Notes under the pieces: model-generated
Databases searched by the model: none
Told to the model about the DNA's origin: nothing
The model's input: only the letters and a program-made list of their open reading frames with translations
NCBI RefSeq assembly: GCF_001735805.1
Contig: NZ_CP017248.1
Location: 3,410,001-3,474,000, forward strand
DNA length: 64,000 bases
Reading direction: 5' to 3'
Source: Streptomyces fodineus
GTDB lineage: Bacteria; Actinomycetota; Actinomycetes; Streptomycetales; Streptomycetaceae
Part shown: positions 17,950-30,475 of the stretch, in pieces
Numbering within the stretch: the stretch's first letter is position 1
Layout of the letters: each line of letters opens with the position of its first letter
Program-made: the position numbers and the translations under genes

Positions 17950-17981
17950 CACCCGGGCGGAAAACGCCCCGGGTGCCGCCC
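17944..17981 (+). terminator. Strong hairpin terminator after second M4 gene
   Basis: GGGCGGCACCCGGG at 17944-17957 pairs perfectly with CCCGGGTGCCGCCC at 17968-17981, 10-nt loop. It ends 14 bp before the next start codon. Confidence 0.75.
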
Positions 17982-17995
17982 TACCCTTGTGACCC

Positions 17996-18517
17996 ATGTC
18001 CTCGGCGCCTTTCACCTACGAGCCGGTCGGCTCGACCCGCGACGACCTGACCTACTGCCCGCCCGGCTTCCACCCCCTCCTCGTCCGCACCCGCCTCGGC
18101 GAGGGCCACAAGGTCTTCCAACGGGCTTCCGAGGCGGTTCTCAGCTGGGAGATGCACCGAGCCGTGGGCGTGGGCATCGACTCGGCGGCCGACCGCGCGT
18201 CCCCCGGCACGGACGTCGCGGTCACCCTGGCGGGCTTGCTGAAAGCCCCCTGCCGCATCATCTGGACGACGGAGGAACCCCGCCGGGTGGGCTGGGCGTA
18301 CGGCACCCTGGAGGGTCACCCCGAGTGCGGCGAGGAGGCCTTCATGGTCGACCGCACGGGCGACGGCACGGTCTGGCTGACGGTCGCGGCCTTCAGCAAG
18401 CCGGCCAAGTGGTACGCGAAGGCGGGCGGCCCGGCGACCCGGGGGCTGCAGCACGCGTACGCCCGACGGTGCGGGGCGGTGCTGCGCAAGCTGTGCGCCG
18501 AGTTCGACGAGGCCTGA
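17996..18517 (+). CDS. DUF1990-family protein
   Basis: 173 residues from ATG 17996. The sequence FTYEPVGSTRDDLTYCPPGFHPL near the start (residues 5-27), the WEMHRAVGVGID region and VGWAYGTLEGHPECGEEAF in the second half are the conserved blocks of DUF1990, a small soluble family of unknown function common in actinobacteria. The Gly-Thr-Leu-x-Gly-His-x-x-x-Gly-Glu block suggests a ligand-binding beta barrel. It is monocistronic or loosely linked to the membrane protein 14 bp downstream. Confidence 0.8.
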   Translation: MSSAPFTYEPVGSTRDDLTYCPPGFHPLLVRTRLGEGHKVFQRASEAVLSWEMHRAVGVGIDSAADRASPGTDVAVTLAGLLKAPCRIIWTTEEPRRVGWAYGTLEGHPECGEEAFMVDRTGDGTVWLTVAAFSKPAKWYAKAGGPATRGLQHAYARRCGAVLRKLCAEFDEA

Positions 18518-18530
18518 GCCGCGGTCCGCC

Positions 18531-18941
18531 ATGAGCGCCACTGAACCCACCCGCACCGGACAGGCACCGATGACTTCTCCCCTCCGCGCGTCCACACCGA
18601 GCAGCCGCCGCCTCCCCTTGCTCGTCCCCCTGTTGACCGCCCTCTCGGCCGGCCTGCTGGCCGCCCACCTGGCCTGGAGTACCGACACCTTCCAGAACTG
18701 CCACTACCTGGGCCCGTCGACACGCATGTACGTCACCGCATGGACGGGCCTCGCCTGCGCCCTGGGCGCCCTGCTGCTGTTCGCCACCCTGCCCCGCACC
18801 GAACGGCGGGGACCGGCCCTGGTGTCGGCCGTCCTGGCCACGCCGCTCACGCTCCTGCTGCTCATGACGGTCTACTGGCTGTACGCCCCGGACCCGTCCG
18901 GCGGGGACGACTGCGCCGGACTGCACCTGATCGTGCCATAG
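18531..18941 (+). CDS. Small membrane protein of unknown function
   Basis: 136 residues from ATG 18531, or 123 from ATG 18570. Three hydrophobic segments: LLVPLLTALSAGLLAAHLAW, TGLACALGALLLFATL and ALVSAVLATPLTLLLLMTVY. Two Cys residues lie on the presumed outer side, one after helix 1 (FQNCHYLGPS) and one near the C-terminus (GGDDCAGLHL), and could form a disulfide. No family recognised. Codon usage is normal for the genome. Confidence 0.65.
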   Translation: MSATEPTRTGQAPMTSPLRASTPSSRRLPLLVPLLTALSAGLLAAHLAWSTDTFQNCHYLGPSTRMYVTAWTGLACALGALLLFATLPRTERRGPALVSAVLATPLTLLLLMTVYWLYAPDPSGGDDCAGLHLIVP

Positions 18942-18961
18942 AGCCTTATGCGGTCACGTGC

Positions 18962-19144
18962 TCACTCCGCGGTGAACAACTCCGTCGCGTCCGTGGCGTG
19001 TACGGCTCGCTGGGCCCAGACCTCCAGCTGGTCCAGGTCCGTGCAGGCCAGCACGCGCTCGCGGACGGAGTCGGACACAGAGACGCCGCGCCATTCCAGG
19101 ATGCGCAGGGTCCGGTGCAACGCCTCATGCGACGAGCCGACCAT
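18962..19144 (-). CDS. 60-residue fragment resembling the C-terminus of Rpn/YhgA-like transposase-related proteins
   Basis: ATG at 19144 with GGGAGAG 4 bp upstream. The protein (LRILEWRGVSVSDSVRERVL, then ACTDLDQLEVWAQRAVHA and TDATELF) matches, from memory, the C-terminal tail of Streptomyces Rpn-family proteins, where a 'LLxVLxxRGxxVpdexRERIxaCtDLdxLExWxxRA' block follows the nuclease core. The PD-(D/E)XK nuclease core is absent, so this is either a remnant that kept a start site or an independent small protein. Confidence 0.5.
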   Translation of the reverse strand: MVGSSHEALHRTLRILEWRGVSVSDSVRERVLACTDLDQLEVWAQRAVHATDATELFTAE

Positions 19145-19256
19145 CAGCTCTCCCTTCCATCGCGGTGATCAACGAGCTACGCCGCCACAAGTTCGCACCA
19201 CACGAATTTCCCCCCGCCCCCGAACCGCGCCGTCGGCTGCCACCCCCAGTACTCCC

Positions 19257-19346
19257 GTGCCGTCCAAGGACCCGGCCGCCGGCACCCTCGCCGTCCCGGC
19301 CGGGTCCTTCGACCTCTTCGTCGAGGGTCTCAAGAGGACGCCGTAG
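19257..19346 (+). pseudogene. Probable remnant of a DUF397 protein
   Basis: The last 29 codons of an open frame read VPSKDPAAGTLAVPAGSFDL then FVEGLK. This aligns with the end of DUF397 proteins (RDSKDxxGPxLxxxPxxWxxFV). The expected N-terminal part (WxKSSySgxxGxxCVEVA) is missing in all frames just upstream, where the DNA is a Pro-rich degenerate stretch. DUF397 genes usually sit beside an XRE regulator, which is also absent. I read it as a decayed gene end. Confidence 0.4.
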
Positions 19347-19364
19347 CGCGGCCCGCGGCAGCCG

Positions 19365-21983
19365 CTAGCGCAACAACACCCCCGCCCCCTCCACCCCCTC
19401 CTCCGAAGGCACGGCCACCAGCCCCAGTTCCGCGGCGGAGGCCAGCAGGCGGTGGCTCGGGAGGATGCGGACCGTGTAGCCGTAGGGGCCGGTGCGGTCG
19501 AGGGCCAGCGGGCCCTCGTACAGCAGGCGGCCCTCCAGGTCCGGGGCACCGGTCGGCTTCAGCGGGACCACCGTCGCATCCGTGATGCGGTCCTCCGCGT
19601 CCACCCGGCCCGATACCGCCTGGACCTCCACGTCGTCCGGGGTGAGCGAGCCGAGGGCCACCCGGACCCGCAGGCCCACCGTCGAGCCCAGTTCCGCCGT
19701 GGCCGTCGTCGCGGTCGTCTCCACGTGGTCCACGCTCACCCCGGGCCAGGCCGCCCGCACCCGGGCCTTCCAGGCGGCCAGGTCGCTCGCCGTGTCCGGG
19801 GTCAGTGCGCGGTGTGCCTGGGCGGCGGGGACGTAGAGGCGGTCGACGTACTCGCGGACCATGCGGCCGGCCAGCACCTTGGGGCCGAGCAGGGTGAGGG
19901 TCTGGCGGACCATCTGGATCCAGCGGTCGGGGAGCCCTCCCCTGCCGTGCTCGTAGAAGCGGGGCGTGATCCGCTGCTCCAGCAGGTCGTACAGCGCCGC
20001 CGCTTCGATGTCGTCACGGCGGTCGGCGTCCGTGGCCGCGCCGTCCGCCGTCGGGATGGCCCAGCCGAAGTCCGGCTGGAACCATTCGTCCCACCAGCCG
20101 TCCAGGACGGAGAGATTGAGACAGCCGTTCAGGGCCGCCTTCATGCCCGAGGTGCCACACGCCTCCAGGGGGCGCAAGGGGTTGTTCAGCCAGACGTCGC
20201 AGCCGGGGTAGAGCTTCTGCGCCATCGCCATGCCGTAGTCGGGGAGGAAGACGATGCGGTGGCGGACCCGGGGATCGTCGGCGAAGCGGACCAGTTCCTG
20301 GACCAGGCGCTTGCCGCTGTCGTCCGCCGGGTGCGCCTTGCCCGCGACGACGATCTGGATCGGGTGGTCCGGGTGCAGCAGCAGCTCCATCAGGCGGTCG
20401 CGGTCGCGCAGCATCAGGGTCAGGCGCTTGTACGACGGGACCCTGCGCGCGAAGCCGATCGTCAGGACGTCCGGGTCCAGGACCCCGTCGATCCAGCCCA
20501 ACTCGGCGTCTCCGCAGCCGCGTTGCCGCCACGACGCCCGCAGCCGCTCCCGCACCTCCAGCACCAGCTGTTCGCGCAGGGTGCGGCGCAGCTCCCAGAT
20601 CTCCTGGTCGTCGATCTCCGCGACCGAGTCCCAGCGTTCGGAGCCGCCGACGGTCAGCGCGTCCTCGGCCCGCTCGGAGCCGACCTGACGGGCACCCAGG
20701 CGCAGGACTTCCGGGGCCACCCAGGTCGGGGCGTGCACCCCATTGGTCACCGAGGTGATCGGCACCTCCTCGGGGTCGAATCCCGGCCACAGGCCCGCGA
20801 ACATCTCCCGGCTGACCTGACCGTGCAGCAGCGACACCCCGTTGGCCCGCTGGGCCAGCCTGAGCCCCATCACGGCCATGTTGAACAGGTTGGGCTCGCC
20901 GCCCGGGTACGTCTCCATCCCCAGGGTCAGGACACGCTGCACATCGATGCCGGGGAGCTCCGCGTCCGCCCCGAAGTGCCGGGCGACCAGTTCCCGGTCG
21001 AAGCGGTCGATGCCGGCCGGGACGGGGGTGTGGGTGGTGAAGACCGTGCCGGCGCGCACCGCCTCCAGGGACGACTCGAAATCGAGGCCCCGCTCGCACA
21101 GTTCGGCGATCCGCTCCAGACCGAGGAAACCGGCGTGGCCTTCGTTGGTGTGGAACACCTCCGGCTCCGGGTGCCCGGTGAGCCGGCAGTACGTCCGCAC
21201 CGCCCGCACACCCCCTATCCCGAGCAGCATCTCCTGCAACAGCCGGTGCTCGCTGCCGCCGCCGTAGAGCCGGTCGGTCACCCCGCGTTCGCCGAGGTCG
21301 TTCTCCTCCACGTCCGAGTCCAGGAGCAGCAGCGGCACCCTGCCGACCTGGGCCAGCCAGATCCGGGCGTGCAGGGCCTTGCCGCCGGGCAGCGCGAGGG
21401 AGACCTGCGCCAGGGCGCCGTCGGCCTCCTTCAGCCGGGTGAGGGGCAGCTCGTTGGGGTCGAGCACCGGGTAGTGCTCCTGCTGCCAGCCGTCGCGGGA
21501 CAGGGTCTGCCGGAAGTAGCCGTGCCGGTACAGCAACCCGACCCCGATCAGGGGTACGCCGAGATCGCTGGCCGCCTTCAGATGGTCCCCTGCCAGGATG
21601 CCGAGGCCGCCCGAGTACTGGGGCAGCGCGGCCGTGATGCCGAACTCCGGGGAGAAGTAGGCGACGGCGGCGGGCAGGCCGTCGGCCTGGGTCTGGTACC
21701 AGCGGTCGCCGGTCAGATAGTCGTCCAGGTCGTCGGCGGCCGCGGTGAGACGGCGCAGAAAGCGCCGGTCGCCCGCCAGTTCGGCCAGCCGGGCCGGTCG
21801 CACCCGGCCCAGTATCCGCACCGGGTCGCCCCCGGCTGCGGCCCAGGCCTCGGGGTCGACGGACTGGAACAGATCGCGCGTTTCCGCATGCCAGGACCAG
21901 CGCAGATTGCGCGCCAGGTCGCTCAGCGGCCGGAGGGGTTCGGGGAGAACGGGACGGACGGTGAACCGACGGATCGCCTTCAC
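19365..21983 (-). CDS. glgP: Glycogen (alpha-glucan) phosphorylase
   Basis: 872 residues from GTG 21983 (KAIRRFTVRPVLPEPL), with GAGG 6 bp upstream; an upstream GTG at 22004 would add seven residues. It belongs to the bacterial alpha-glucan phosphorylase family that releases glucose-1-phosphate from glycogen using pyridoxal phosphate. Visible motifs are PEFGI near the N-terminus, HTNEGHAGF in the active site, TNGVHAPTW, RRVPSYKR and the PLP-lysine region GTSGMKAALNG near residue 600. Divergently placed from glgE-treS-mak-glgB, it supplies the breakdown arm for the polymer made by that operon. Confidence 0.95.
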   Translation of the reverse strand: MKAIRRFTVRPVLPEPLRPLSDLARNLRWSWHAETRDLFQSVDPEAWAAAGGDPVRILGRVRPARLAELAGDRRFLRRLTAAADDLDDYLTGDRWYQTQADGLPAAVAYFSPEFGITAALPQYSGGLGILAGDHLKAASDLGVPLIGVGLLYRHGYFRQTLSRDGWQQEHYPVLDPNELPLTRLKEADGALAQVSLALPGGKALHARIWLAQVGRVPLLLLDSDVEENDLGERGVTDRLYGGGSEHRLLQEMLLGIGGVRAVRTYCRLTGHPEPEVFHTNEGHAGFLGLERIAELCERGLDFESSLEAVRAGTVFTTHTPVPAGIDRFDRELVARHFGADAELPGIDVQRVLTLGMETYPGGEPNLFNMAVMGLRLAQRANGVSLLHGQVSREMFAGLWPGFDPEEVPITSVTNGVHAPTWVAPEVLRLGARQVGSERAEDALTVGGSERWDSVAEIDDQEIWELRRTLREQLVLEVRERLRASWRQRGCGDAELGWIDGVLDPDVLTIGFARRVPSYKRLTLMLRDRDRLMELLLHPDHPIQIVVAGKAHPADDSGKRLVQELVRFADDPRVRHRIVFLPDYGMAMAQKLYPGCDVWLNNPLRPLEACGTSGMKAALNGCLNLSVLDGWWDEWFQPDFGWAIPTADGAATDADRRDDIEAAALYDLLEQRITPRFYEHGRGGLPDRWIQMVRQTLTLLGPKVLAGRMVREYVDRLYVPAAQAHRALTPDTASDLAAWKARVRAAWPGVSVDHVETTATTATAELGSTVGLRVRVALGSLTPDDVEVQAVSGRVDAEDRITDATVVPLKPTGAPDLEGRLLYEGPLALDRTGPYGYTVRILPSHRLLASAAELGLVAVPSEEGVEGAGVLLR

Positions 21984-22315
21984 ATGCCACCTCGGGCGCG
22001 TCACGGGGTGAGACGCACGGCGCTGTACGTCTCCTCGTCACTGTCGACGGTAGTGGTTACCCGGGGGTCGGTGGGGACGCGCCCGGCGGGGGTGTCGGGG
22101 CGTTAAGAGGCGGTCGCGGGGGCACCCGGAAGAAAGGGGGCCGGTCTCGCGGGTGGACATACGCGTGAGTAGTTAACAGAGTTCCGGATTGCCCACCCGA
22201 AGAGGGTGGGAAGGCTCCTCCGGTACACACCCCACAGGCGTCCCACAGCACTTCCGCAGGACCCACCTCCCCACATCCTCCGCCCACACCCACGTTGACG
22301 CGGACAGGAGCGGTC
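21984..22315. promoter_or_regulatory. Divergent control region between glgP and glgE
   Basis: 332 bp with no gene. It must hold both promoters. A TTAACAGAGTTCCGGATTG patch near 22173-22191 is the most AT-rich part. A perfect 7-bp hairpin (CCCACCC 22192-22198, GGGTGGG 22204-22210, loop GAAGA) would form in the glgE leader about 105 bp before the start. No binding site of a known regulator stands out. Confidence 0.4.
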
Positions 22316-26142
<3,827 letters not shown>

Positions 26143-26229
26143 GTCCTGTGGGTGGGGCGGTTTTCCCCGTCCCACCCGGGGCACGCATCAGTATCACCCC
26201 CGACGCTCCGGGGAAAGGACGTGACGCCC

Positions 26230-27591
26230 ATGGCGGAAACGGTCACCACCCCCTCGTTCCTGGTCTCTCTTGCCCCCTTGTTGCGCGAGTGGCTGCCGAG
26301 GCAGCGCTGGTTCGCCGGCAAGGGGCGCCCGGTCACCGGGTTCACGCCCGTGGCCGCCACCGAACTGCTGCCCCCGGACGGCCGGCTGGGCCTGTACCAC
26401 CTGCTGCTGCGCGTCCACCAGCCGTCCGCGCTGGGCGCCGAGCCGCACCCGGGCGACTGCTACCAGCTCCTCATAGGCGTGCGCGAGGCGTTGCCGCCCC
26501 GGCTGGCGCCCGCGCTGATCGGACACGTGACGGACGGCCCGCTCGCCGGACGCACGGTGTACGAGGCCCTGTACGACCCCCGGCCCGCCGAAGTGCTCCT
26601 GGAGGCCCTGCGCACCCAGGCCCGCATCGGCGGGCTGCGTTTCGAGCGGGATCCGCACCAGGAGATCCGCGAGGGTCTCGTGGCCCGGCTGATGACCGCC
26701 GAGCAGTCCAACTCGTCGGTCGTCTACGGCGATACGTTCATCCTGAAACTGCTGCGTCGGGTGGTGCCCGGCGTCAACCCGGACCTGGAGATACCCCTGG
26801 CCCTGGCCCGCGAGGGCTGCCCCCGGGTGCCGTCGCCGACCGCCTGGCTGCATGCCGAGATCGACGCCGAGTCGTATGTTCTGGCGGTGCTCCAGCCCTT
26901 CGTCAGCGGTGCCAGTGACGGCTGGGAGCTGGCCTTGCGCGAGCTGGCCAAGGGCGAGGACTTCGCCGCCGAGGCGCGGGCGCTGGGCCGGGCCACCGCC
27001 GAGGTGCACACCGCGCTCGCCCGCGCCCTGCCGACGGTCACCCTCGGCCATGTGCAGCTGCAGGCGCTGTCCGACGGGATGACCGAGCGGCTGGCGGCGG
27101 CCGTCCAGGCGGTGCCCGGCCTGCGGCCGTACGAGGGCGGGCTGCGCTCGGCCTACCGGGCGCTGGCCGGCCTCGCCGTCGAGGGCCAGACCTGGACCGC
27201 CCAGCGGATCCACGGCGATCTGCACCTCGGCCAGTGCCTGCGCTCGCCTTCCGGAGCGTGGTCGCTGATCGACTTCGAGGGCGAGCCGGCCCGGCCGCCG
27301 GCCGAACGGCGCCTGCCGCAGCCGCCGGTGCGGGACATCGCGGGGATGCTGCGCTCCTTCGACTACGCGGCCCACACCGTGAGCCCGCCCGCGCCGGACT
27401 GGGCGCGTGTCTGCCGGGCCGCCTACTGCTCCGGGTACGCGGAGGTGGCCGGCCGTGATCCGCGCACCGATGCGGTGCTGCTGCGGGCCTTCGAGACCGA
27501 CAAGGCGGTCTACGAGGTGGTCTACGAGGCCCGGCACCGCCCCGACTGGCTCCCCGTACCGCTCTCGGCGATCCGTCGCCTCGCCGCGTGA
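26230..27591 (+). CDS. mak: Maltokinase (Pep2/Mak)
   Basis: 453 residues from ATG 26230, with GGAAAGGA about 10 bp upstream; an in-frame ATG at 26152 lacks such a site. It phosphorylates maltose with ATP to maltose-1-phosphate, the GlgE donor. The protein has the maltokinase N-cap (LLREWLPRQRWFAGKGRP) and an aminoglycoside-phosphotransferase-like fold with the catalytic loop HGDLHLGQ and the metal site LIDFEGEP. The gap to glgB is only 18 bp, which contains CAGGAGG. Confidence 0.93.
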   Translation: MAETVTTPSFLVSLAPLLREWLPRQRWFAGKGRPVTGFTPVAATELLPPDGRLGLYHLLLRVHQPSALGAEPHPGDCYQLLIGVREALPPRLAPALIGHVTDGPLAGRTVYEALYDPRPAEVLLEALRTQARIGGLRFERDPHQEIREGLVARLMTAEQSNSSVVYGDTFILKLLRRVVPGVNPDLEIPLALAREGCPRVPSPTAWLHAEIDAESYVLAVLQPFVSGASDGWELALRELAKGEDFAAEARALGRATAEVHTALARALPTVTLGHVQLQALSDGMTERLAAAVQAVPGLRPYEGGLRSAYRALAGLAVEGQTWTAQRIHGDLHLGQCLRSPSGAWSLIDFEGEPARPPAERRLPQPPVRDIAGMLRSFDYAAHTVSPPAPDWARVCRAAYCSGYAEVAGRDPRTDAVLLRAFETDKAVYEVVYEARHRPDWLPVPLSAIRRLAA

Positions 27592-27609
27592 AGACCAGGA
27601 GGCTCGTTC

Positions 27610-29832
27610 GTGACGACCAAGAAGCCGGTCACCCCGGAGGACACCCCGCAGGCCACCGTTCCCGCCGCCGACCGTGAACGATTGCTGCACGGCACCCACC
27701 ACGACCCGCACTCGGTGCTGGGCGCGCATCCGGTGCCCGGAGGTGTCGTCTTCCGGGCACTGCGGCCGTACGCGCTGTCCGTCACGGTCGTCGCCGACGA
27801 CCTGCGGGTCGAGCTGCACGACGACGGCGACGGCTTCTTCTCGGGGTTGCTGCCGCTCGGGGGCGTGCCGGACTACCGGCTGGTGGTGGGGTACGAGGGG
27901 AACGTCCTGGACACCGAGGACCCCTACCGCTTCCTGCCCACCCTCGGTGAGCTGGACCTGCATCTGATCGGCGAGGGCCGGCACGAGCAGCTGTGGCGGG
28001 CGCTCGGCGCGCATGTCACCACCCATCAGGGGGTGTCCGGCACCCGGTTCGCGGTGTGGGCGCCCAACGCGCGGGGCGTACGGATCGCGGGCGGCTTCAA
28101 CTTCTGGGACGGGACCGGCTTCCCGATGCGCTCGCTGGGCTCGTCCGGGGTGTGGGAGCTGTTCGTGCCGGGGACCGGCGCGGGCGAGGTGTACAAGTTC
28201 GAGATCACCCGCCCGGACGGCTCGCGCACCCTGCGCGCCGATCCGCTGGCCCGTCGTACCGAGGCGCCGCCCGCGACCGCGTCGATCGTGGACGTCCCGC
28301 GGCACGAGTGGGCCGACGCGGAGTGGATGGCGCACCGGGCGGACACCCCGGTGCACGAGGCCGCCCTCTCCGTCTACGAGGTGCACCTGCCCTCCTGGCG
28401 CCCCGGTCTGACCTACCGGCAGCTCGCCGATCAACTCCCGGCTTATGTACGGGAGATGGGCTTCACGCACGTGGAGCTGATGCCGGTCGCCGAGCATCCC
28501 TTCGGCGGCTCCTGGGGCTACCAGGTCACCGGCTTCTACGCCCCGACGGCCCGGCTCGGCACGCCGGACGACTTCAGGTACCTGGTGGACCGGCTGCACC
28601 AGGCCGGCATCGGCGTGCTGATGGACTGGGTGCCGGCGCACTTCCCGCGCGACGACTGGGCGCTGGCCGAGTTCGACGGGCGCCCGCTGTACGAGCACCA
28701 CGATCCGCTGCGGGCCGCCCACCCGGACTGGGGCACCCTGGAGTTCGACTTCGGCCGCAGGGAGGTGCGCAACTTCCTGGTGGCGAACGCCGTGTACTGG
28801 TGCGAGGAGTTCCACATCGACGGCCTGCGCGTGGACGCGGTGGCCTCCATGCTCTACCTGGACTACTCGCGCGAGCCGGGCCAGTGGACGCCGAACGAGC
28901 ACGGCGGCCGGGAGAACCTGGACGCGGTGGCCTTCCTGCAGGAGATGAACGCCACCGTGTACCGGCGCTGCCCGGGTGTGGTGACCATCGCCGAGGAGTC
29001 GACGGCCTGGGACGGCGTCACCCGCCCCACCCACCACAAGGGCCCGAGCGGCTTCGGCGGGCTCGGCTTCGGCCTGAAGTGGAACATGGGCTGGATGCAC
29101 GACTCGCTCCAGTACATGGGCCATGAGCCGGTGCACCGCAAGTACCACCACCACGAGATGACCTTCTCGATGGTGTACGCCTACAGCGAGAACTACGTCC
29201 TGCCGATCTCCCACGACGAGGTCGTGCACGGCAAGCGGTCCCTGGTGTCGAAGATGCCCGGCGACTGGTGGCAGCAGCGCGCGAACCACCGTGCCTACCT
29301 GGGCTTCATGTGGGCCCACCCCGGCAAGCAACTCCTCTTCATGGGGCAGGAGTTCGCCCAGGGCGCCGAGTGGTCCGAGGCACACGGCCCCGACTGGTGG
29401 CTGCTCGACCCGTCCTACGGCGCCGAGGCCGATCACCGGGGCGTCCGGGATCTCGTACGGGACCTGAACGCGCTGTACCGGGCGGTCCCGGCCCTGTGGC
29501 AGCGGGACACCGACCCGGCGGGCTTCCAGTGGATCACCGGGGACGCGGCGGACGACAACGTCTTCGCCTTCCTGCGCCTGGACGCCGACGGCACCCCGCT
29601 CCTCGCGGTCTCCCACCTGTCGCCGGTGGTCCGGCACGACTACCGGCTCGGCGTCCCCGGGGACGTGCCGGCCTGGCACGAGTCGCTGAACACGGACGCC
29701 GCGCGGTACGGCGGCGGCGATGTCACCAACCCCGACGTCATCAAACCGGAGCCGACAGGATGGCACGGCCGCCCGGCGAGCATCCGGCTGACCCTGCCGC
29801 CGCTGGCCACCCTCTGGCTCCGGCCGGCCTGA
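27610..29832 (+). CDS. glgB: 1,4-alpha-glucan branching enzyme
   Basis: 740 residues, GTG start with AGGAGG about 7 bp upstream. It has two N-terminal CBM48 modules (about 20-120 and 130-230) and a GH13_9 barrel. Catalytic residues are D409 ([16 protein letters not shown]) and E462 (TIAEESTAW), and the sequence FSHDEV-like block reads [10 protein letters not shown]. It introduces alpha-1,6 branches into the linear maltosyl polymer made by GlgE. It is the last gene of the glgE operon. Confidence 0.95.
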   Translation: MTTKKPVTPEDTPQATVPAADRERLLHGTHHDPHSVLGAHPVPGGVVFRALRPYALSVTVVADDLRVELHDDGDGFFSGLLPLGGVPDYRLVVGYEGNVLDTEDPYRFLPTLGELDLHLIGEGRHEQLWRALGAHVTTHQGVSGTRFAVWAPNARGVRIAGGFNFWDGTGFPMRSLGSSGVWELFVPGTGAGEVYKFEITRPDGSRTLRADPLARRTEAPPATASIVDVPRHEWADAEWMAHRADTPVHEAALSVYEVHLPSWRPGLTYRQLADQLPAYVREMGFTHVELMPVAEHPFGGSWGYQVTGFYAPTARLGTPDDFRYLVDRLHQAGIGVLMDWVPAHFPRDDWALAEFDGRPLYEHHDPLRAAHPDWGTLEFDFGRREVRNFLVANAVYWCEEFHIDGLRVDAVASMLYLDYSREPGQWTPNEHGGRENLDAVAFLQEMNATVYRRCPGVVTIAEESTAWDGVTRPTHHKGPSGFGGLGFGLKWNMGWMHDSLQYMGHEPVHRKYHHHEMTFSMVYAYSENYVLPISHDEVVHGKRSLVSKMPGDWWQQRANHRAYLGFMWAHPGKQLLFMGQEFAQGAEWSEAHGPDWWLLDPSYGAEADHRGVRDLVRDLNALYRAVPALWQRDTDPAGFQWITGDAADDNVFAFLRLDADGTPLLAVSHLSPVVRHDYRLGVPGDVPAWHESLNTDAARYGGGDVTNPDVIKPEPTGWHGRPASIRLTLPPLATLWLRPA

Positions 29833-29898
29833 CCGGGCGACACGCGCCTTACCGTGACCCAAGGTCAACTTGGGTTCGCCACGGGGGTATTGAGACAC

Positions 29899-30475
29899 GT
29901 GCGACCGTACAGATTGCGGGACTTCAAGGCGGTGGACACCGACGTCCGGTACGGCAGCGTGCCGGGCACCGTGCACGTGCAGCTCACCTTCAGCTCCACC
30001 TCCCTCGAACGGCGTTCGGGCTGCACCAAGGAGCGGAAGGCCACCGCCCGCGCTGCGGCTGTGCGGGCGCCTCGGCTGCCATCCGCCGGCCACCGGCTGC
30101 ACCACCGCCTCCTACGAGCAGGCGATGATCGCGGTCGACGCGCCCGACCACTCCTACCGTGACGACCAGCACTGCGACGGCAAGTGGCTGGTCCTGGACT
30201 TCTCCTGGCGCACGGGACCTGCGGCGTGCAGCGACGGCAAGGGCTCCGGCTGCTCGCCATCCCTGGGCGACCGGTACTTCTTCCGCGCGAAGCGCTCCGG
30301 CTGGGAGCCGTTCTTCTCCAGCGCGGCCGGAGGCTGCACGGAGGTACAGCGCAGGGAACCGGCCTTCCCGACCGCGCTGTGCGCGAAGCTGGCCCCGCTG
30401 TCCTCCTCGCTGCACCCGAGCTACCCGCCGCCGTCGGCGACGGGCAGCCCCTCACCGGCCGCTACGGCCCGGTGA
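29899..30475 (+). pseudogene. Probable frameshifted gene for a small Cys-rich (secreted?) protein
   Basis: Two reading frames each show protein-like sequence in turn. Frame 1 from GTG 29899 reads VDTDVRYGSVPGTVHVQLTF and then degenerates after about 30020. Frame 2 carries the better part: it is open before the ATG at 30125 (TGCTTASYEQ) and continues MIAVDAPDHSYRDD, WLVLDFSWRTGPAACSD, SLGDRYFFRAKRSGWEPFF to the stop at 30475, with six Cys. No single start gives the whole protein, so I infer a frameshift between about 30020 and 30090. If intact in relatives, the C-terminal 116 codons (30125-30475) would be the core. Its end overlaps the end of helD by 14 bp. Confidence 0.4.

Noticed and set aside
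26194..30105. Minus-strand frame of about 1,300 codons over maltokinase and glgB
   Set aside because: Low-complexity Arg/Gly/Val antisense product; both plus-strand genes have complete catalytic motifs.
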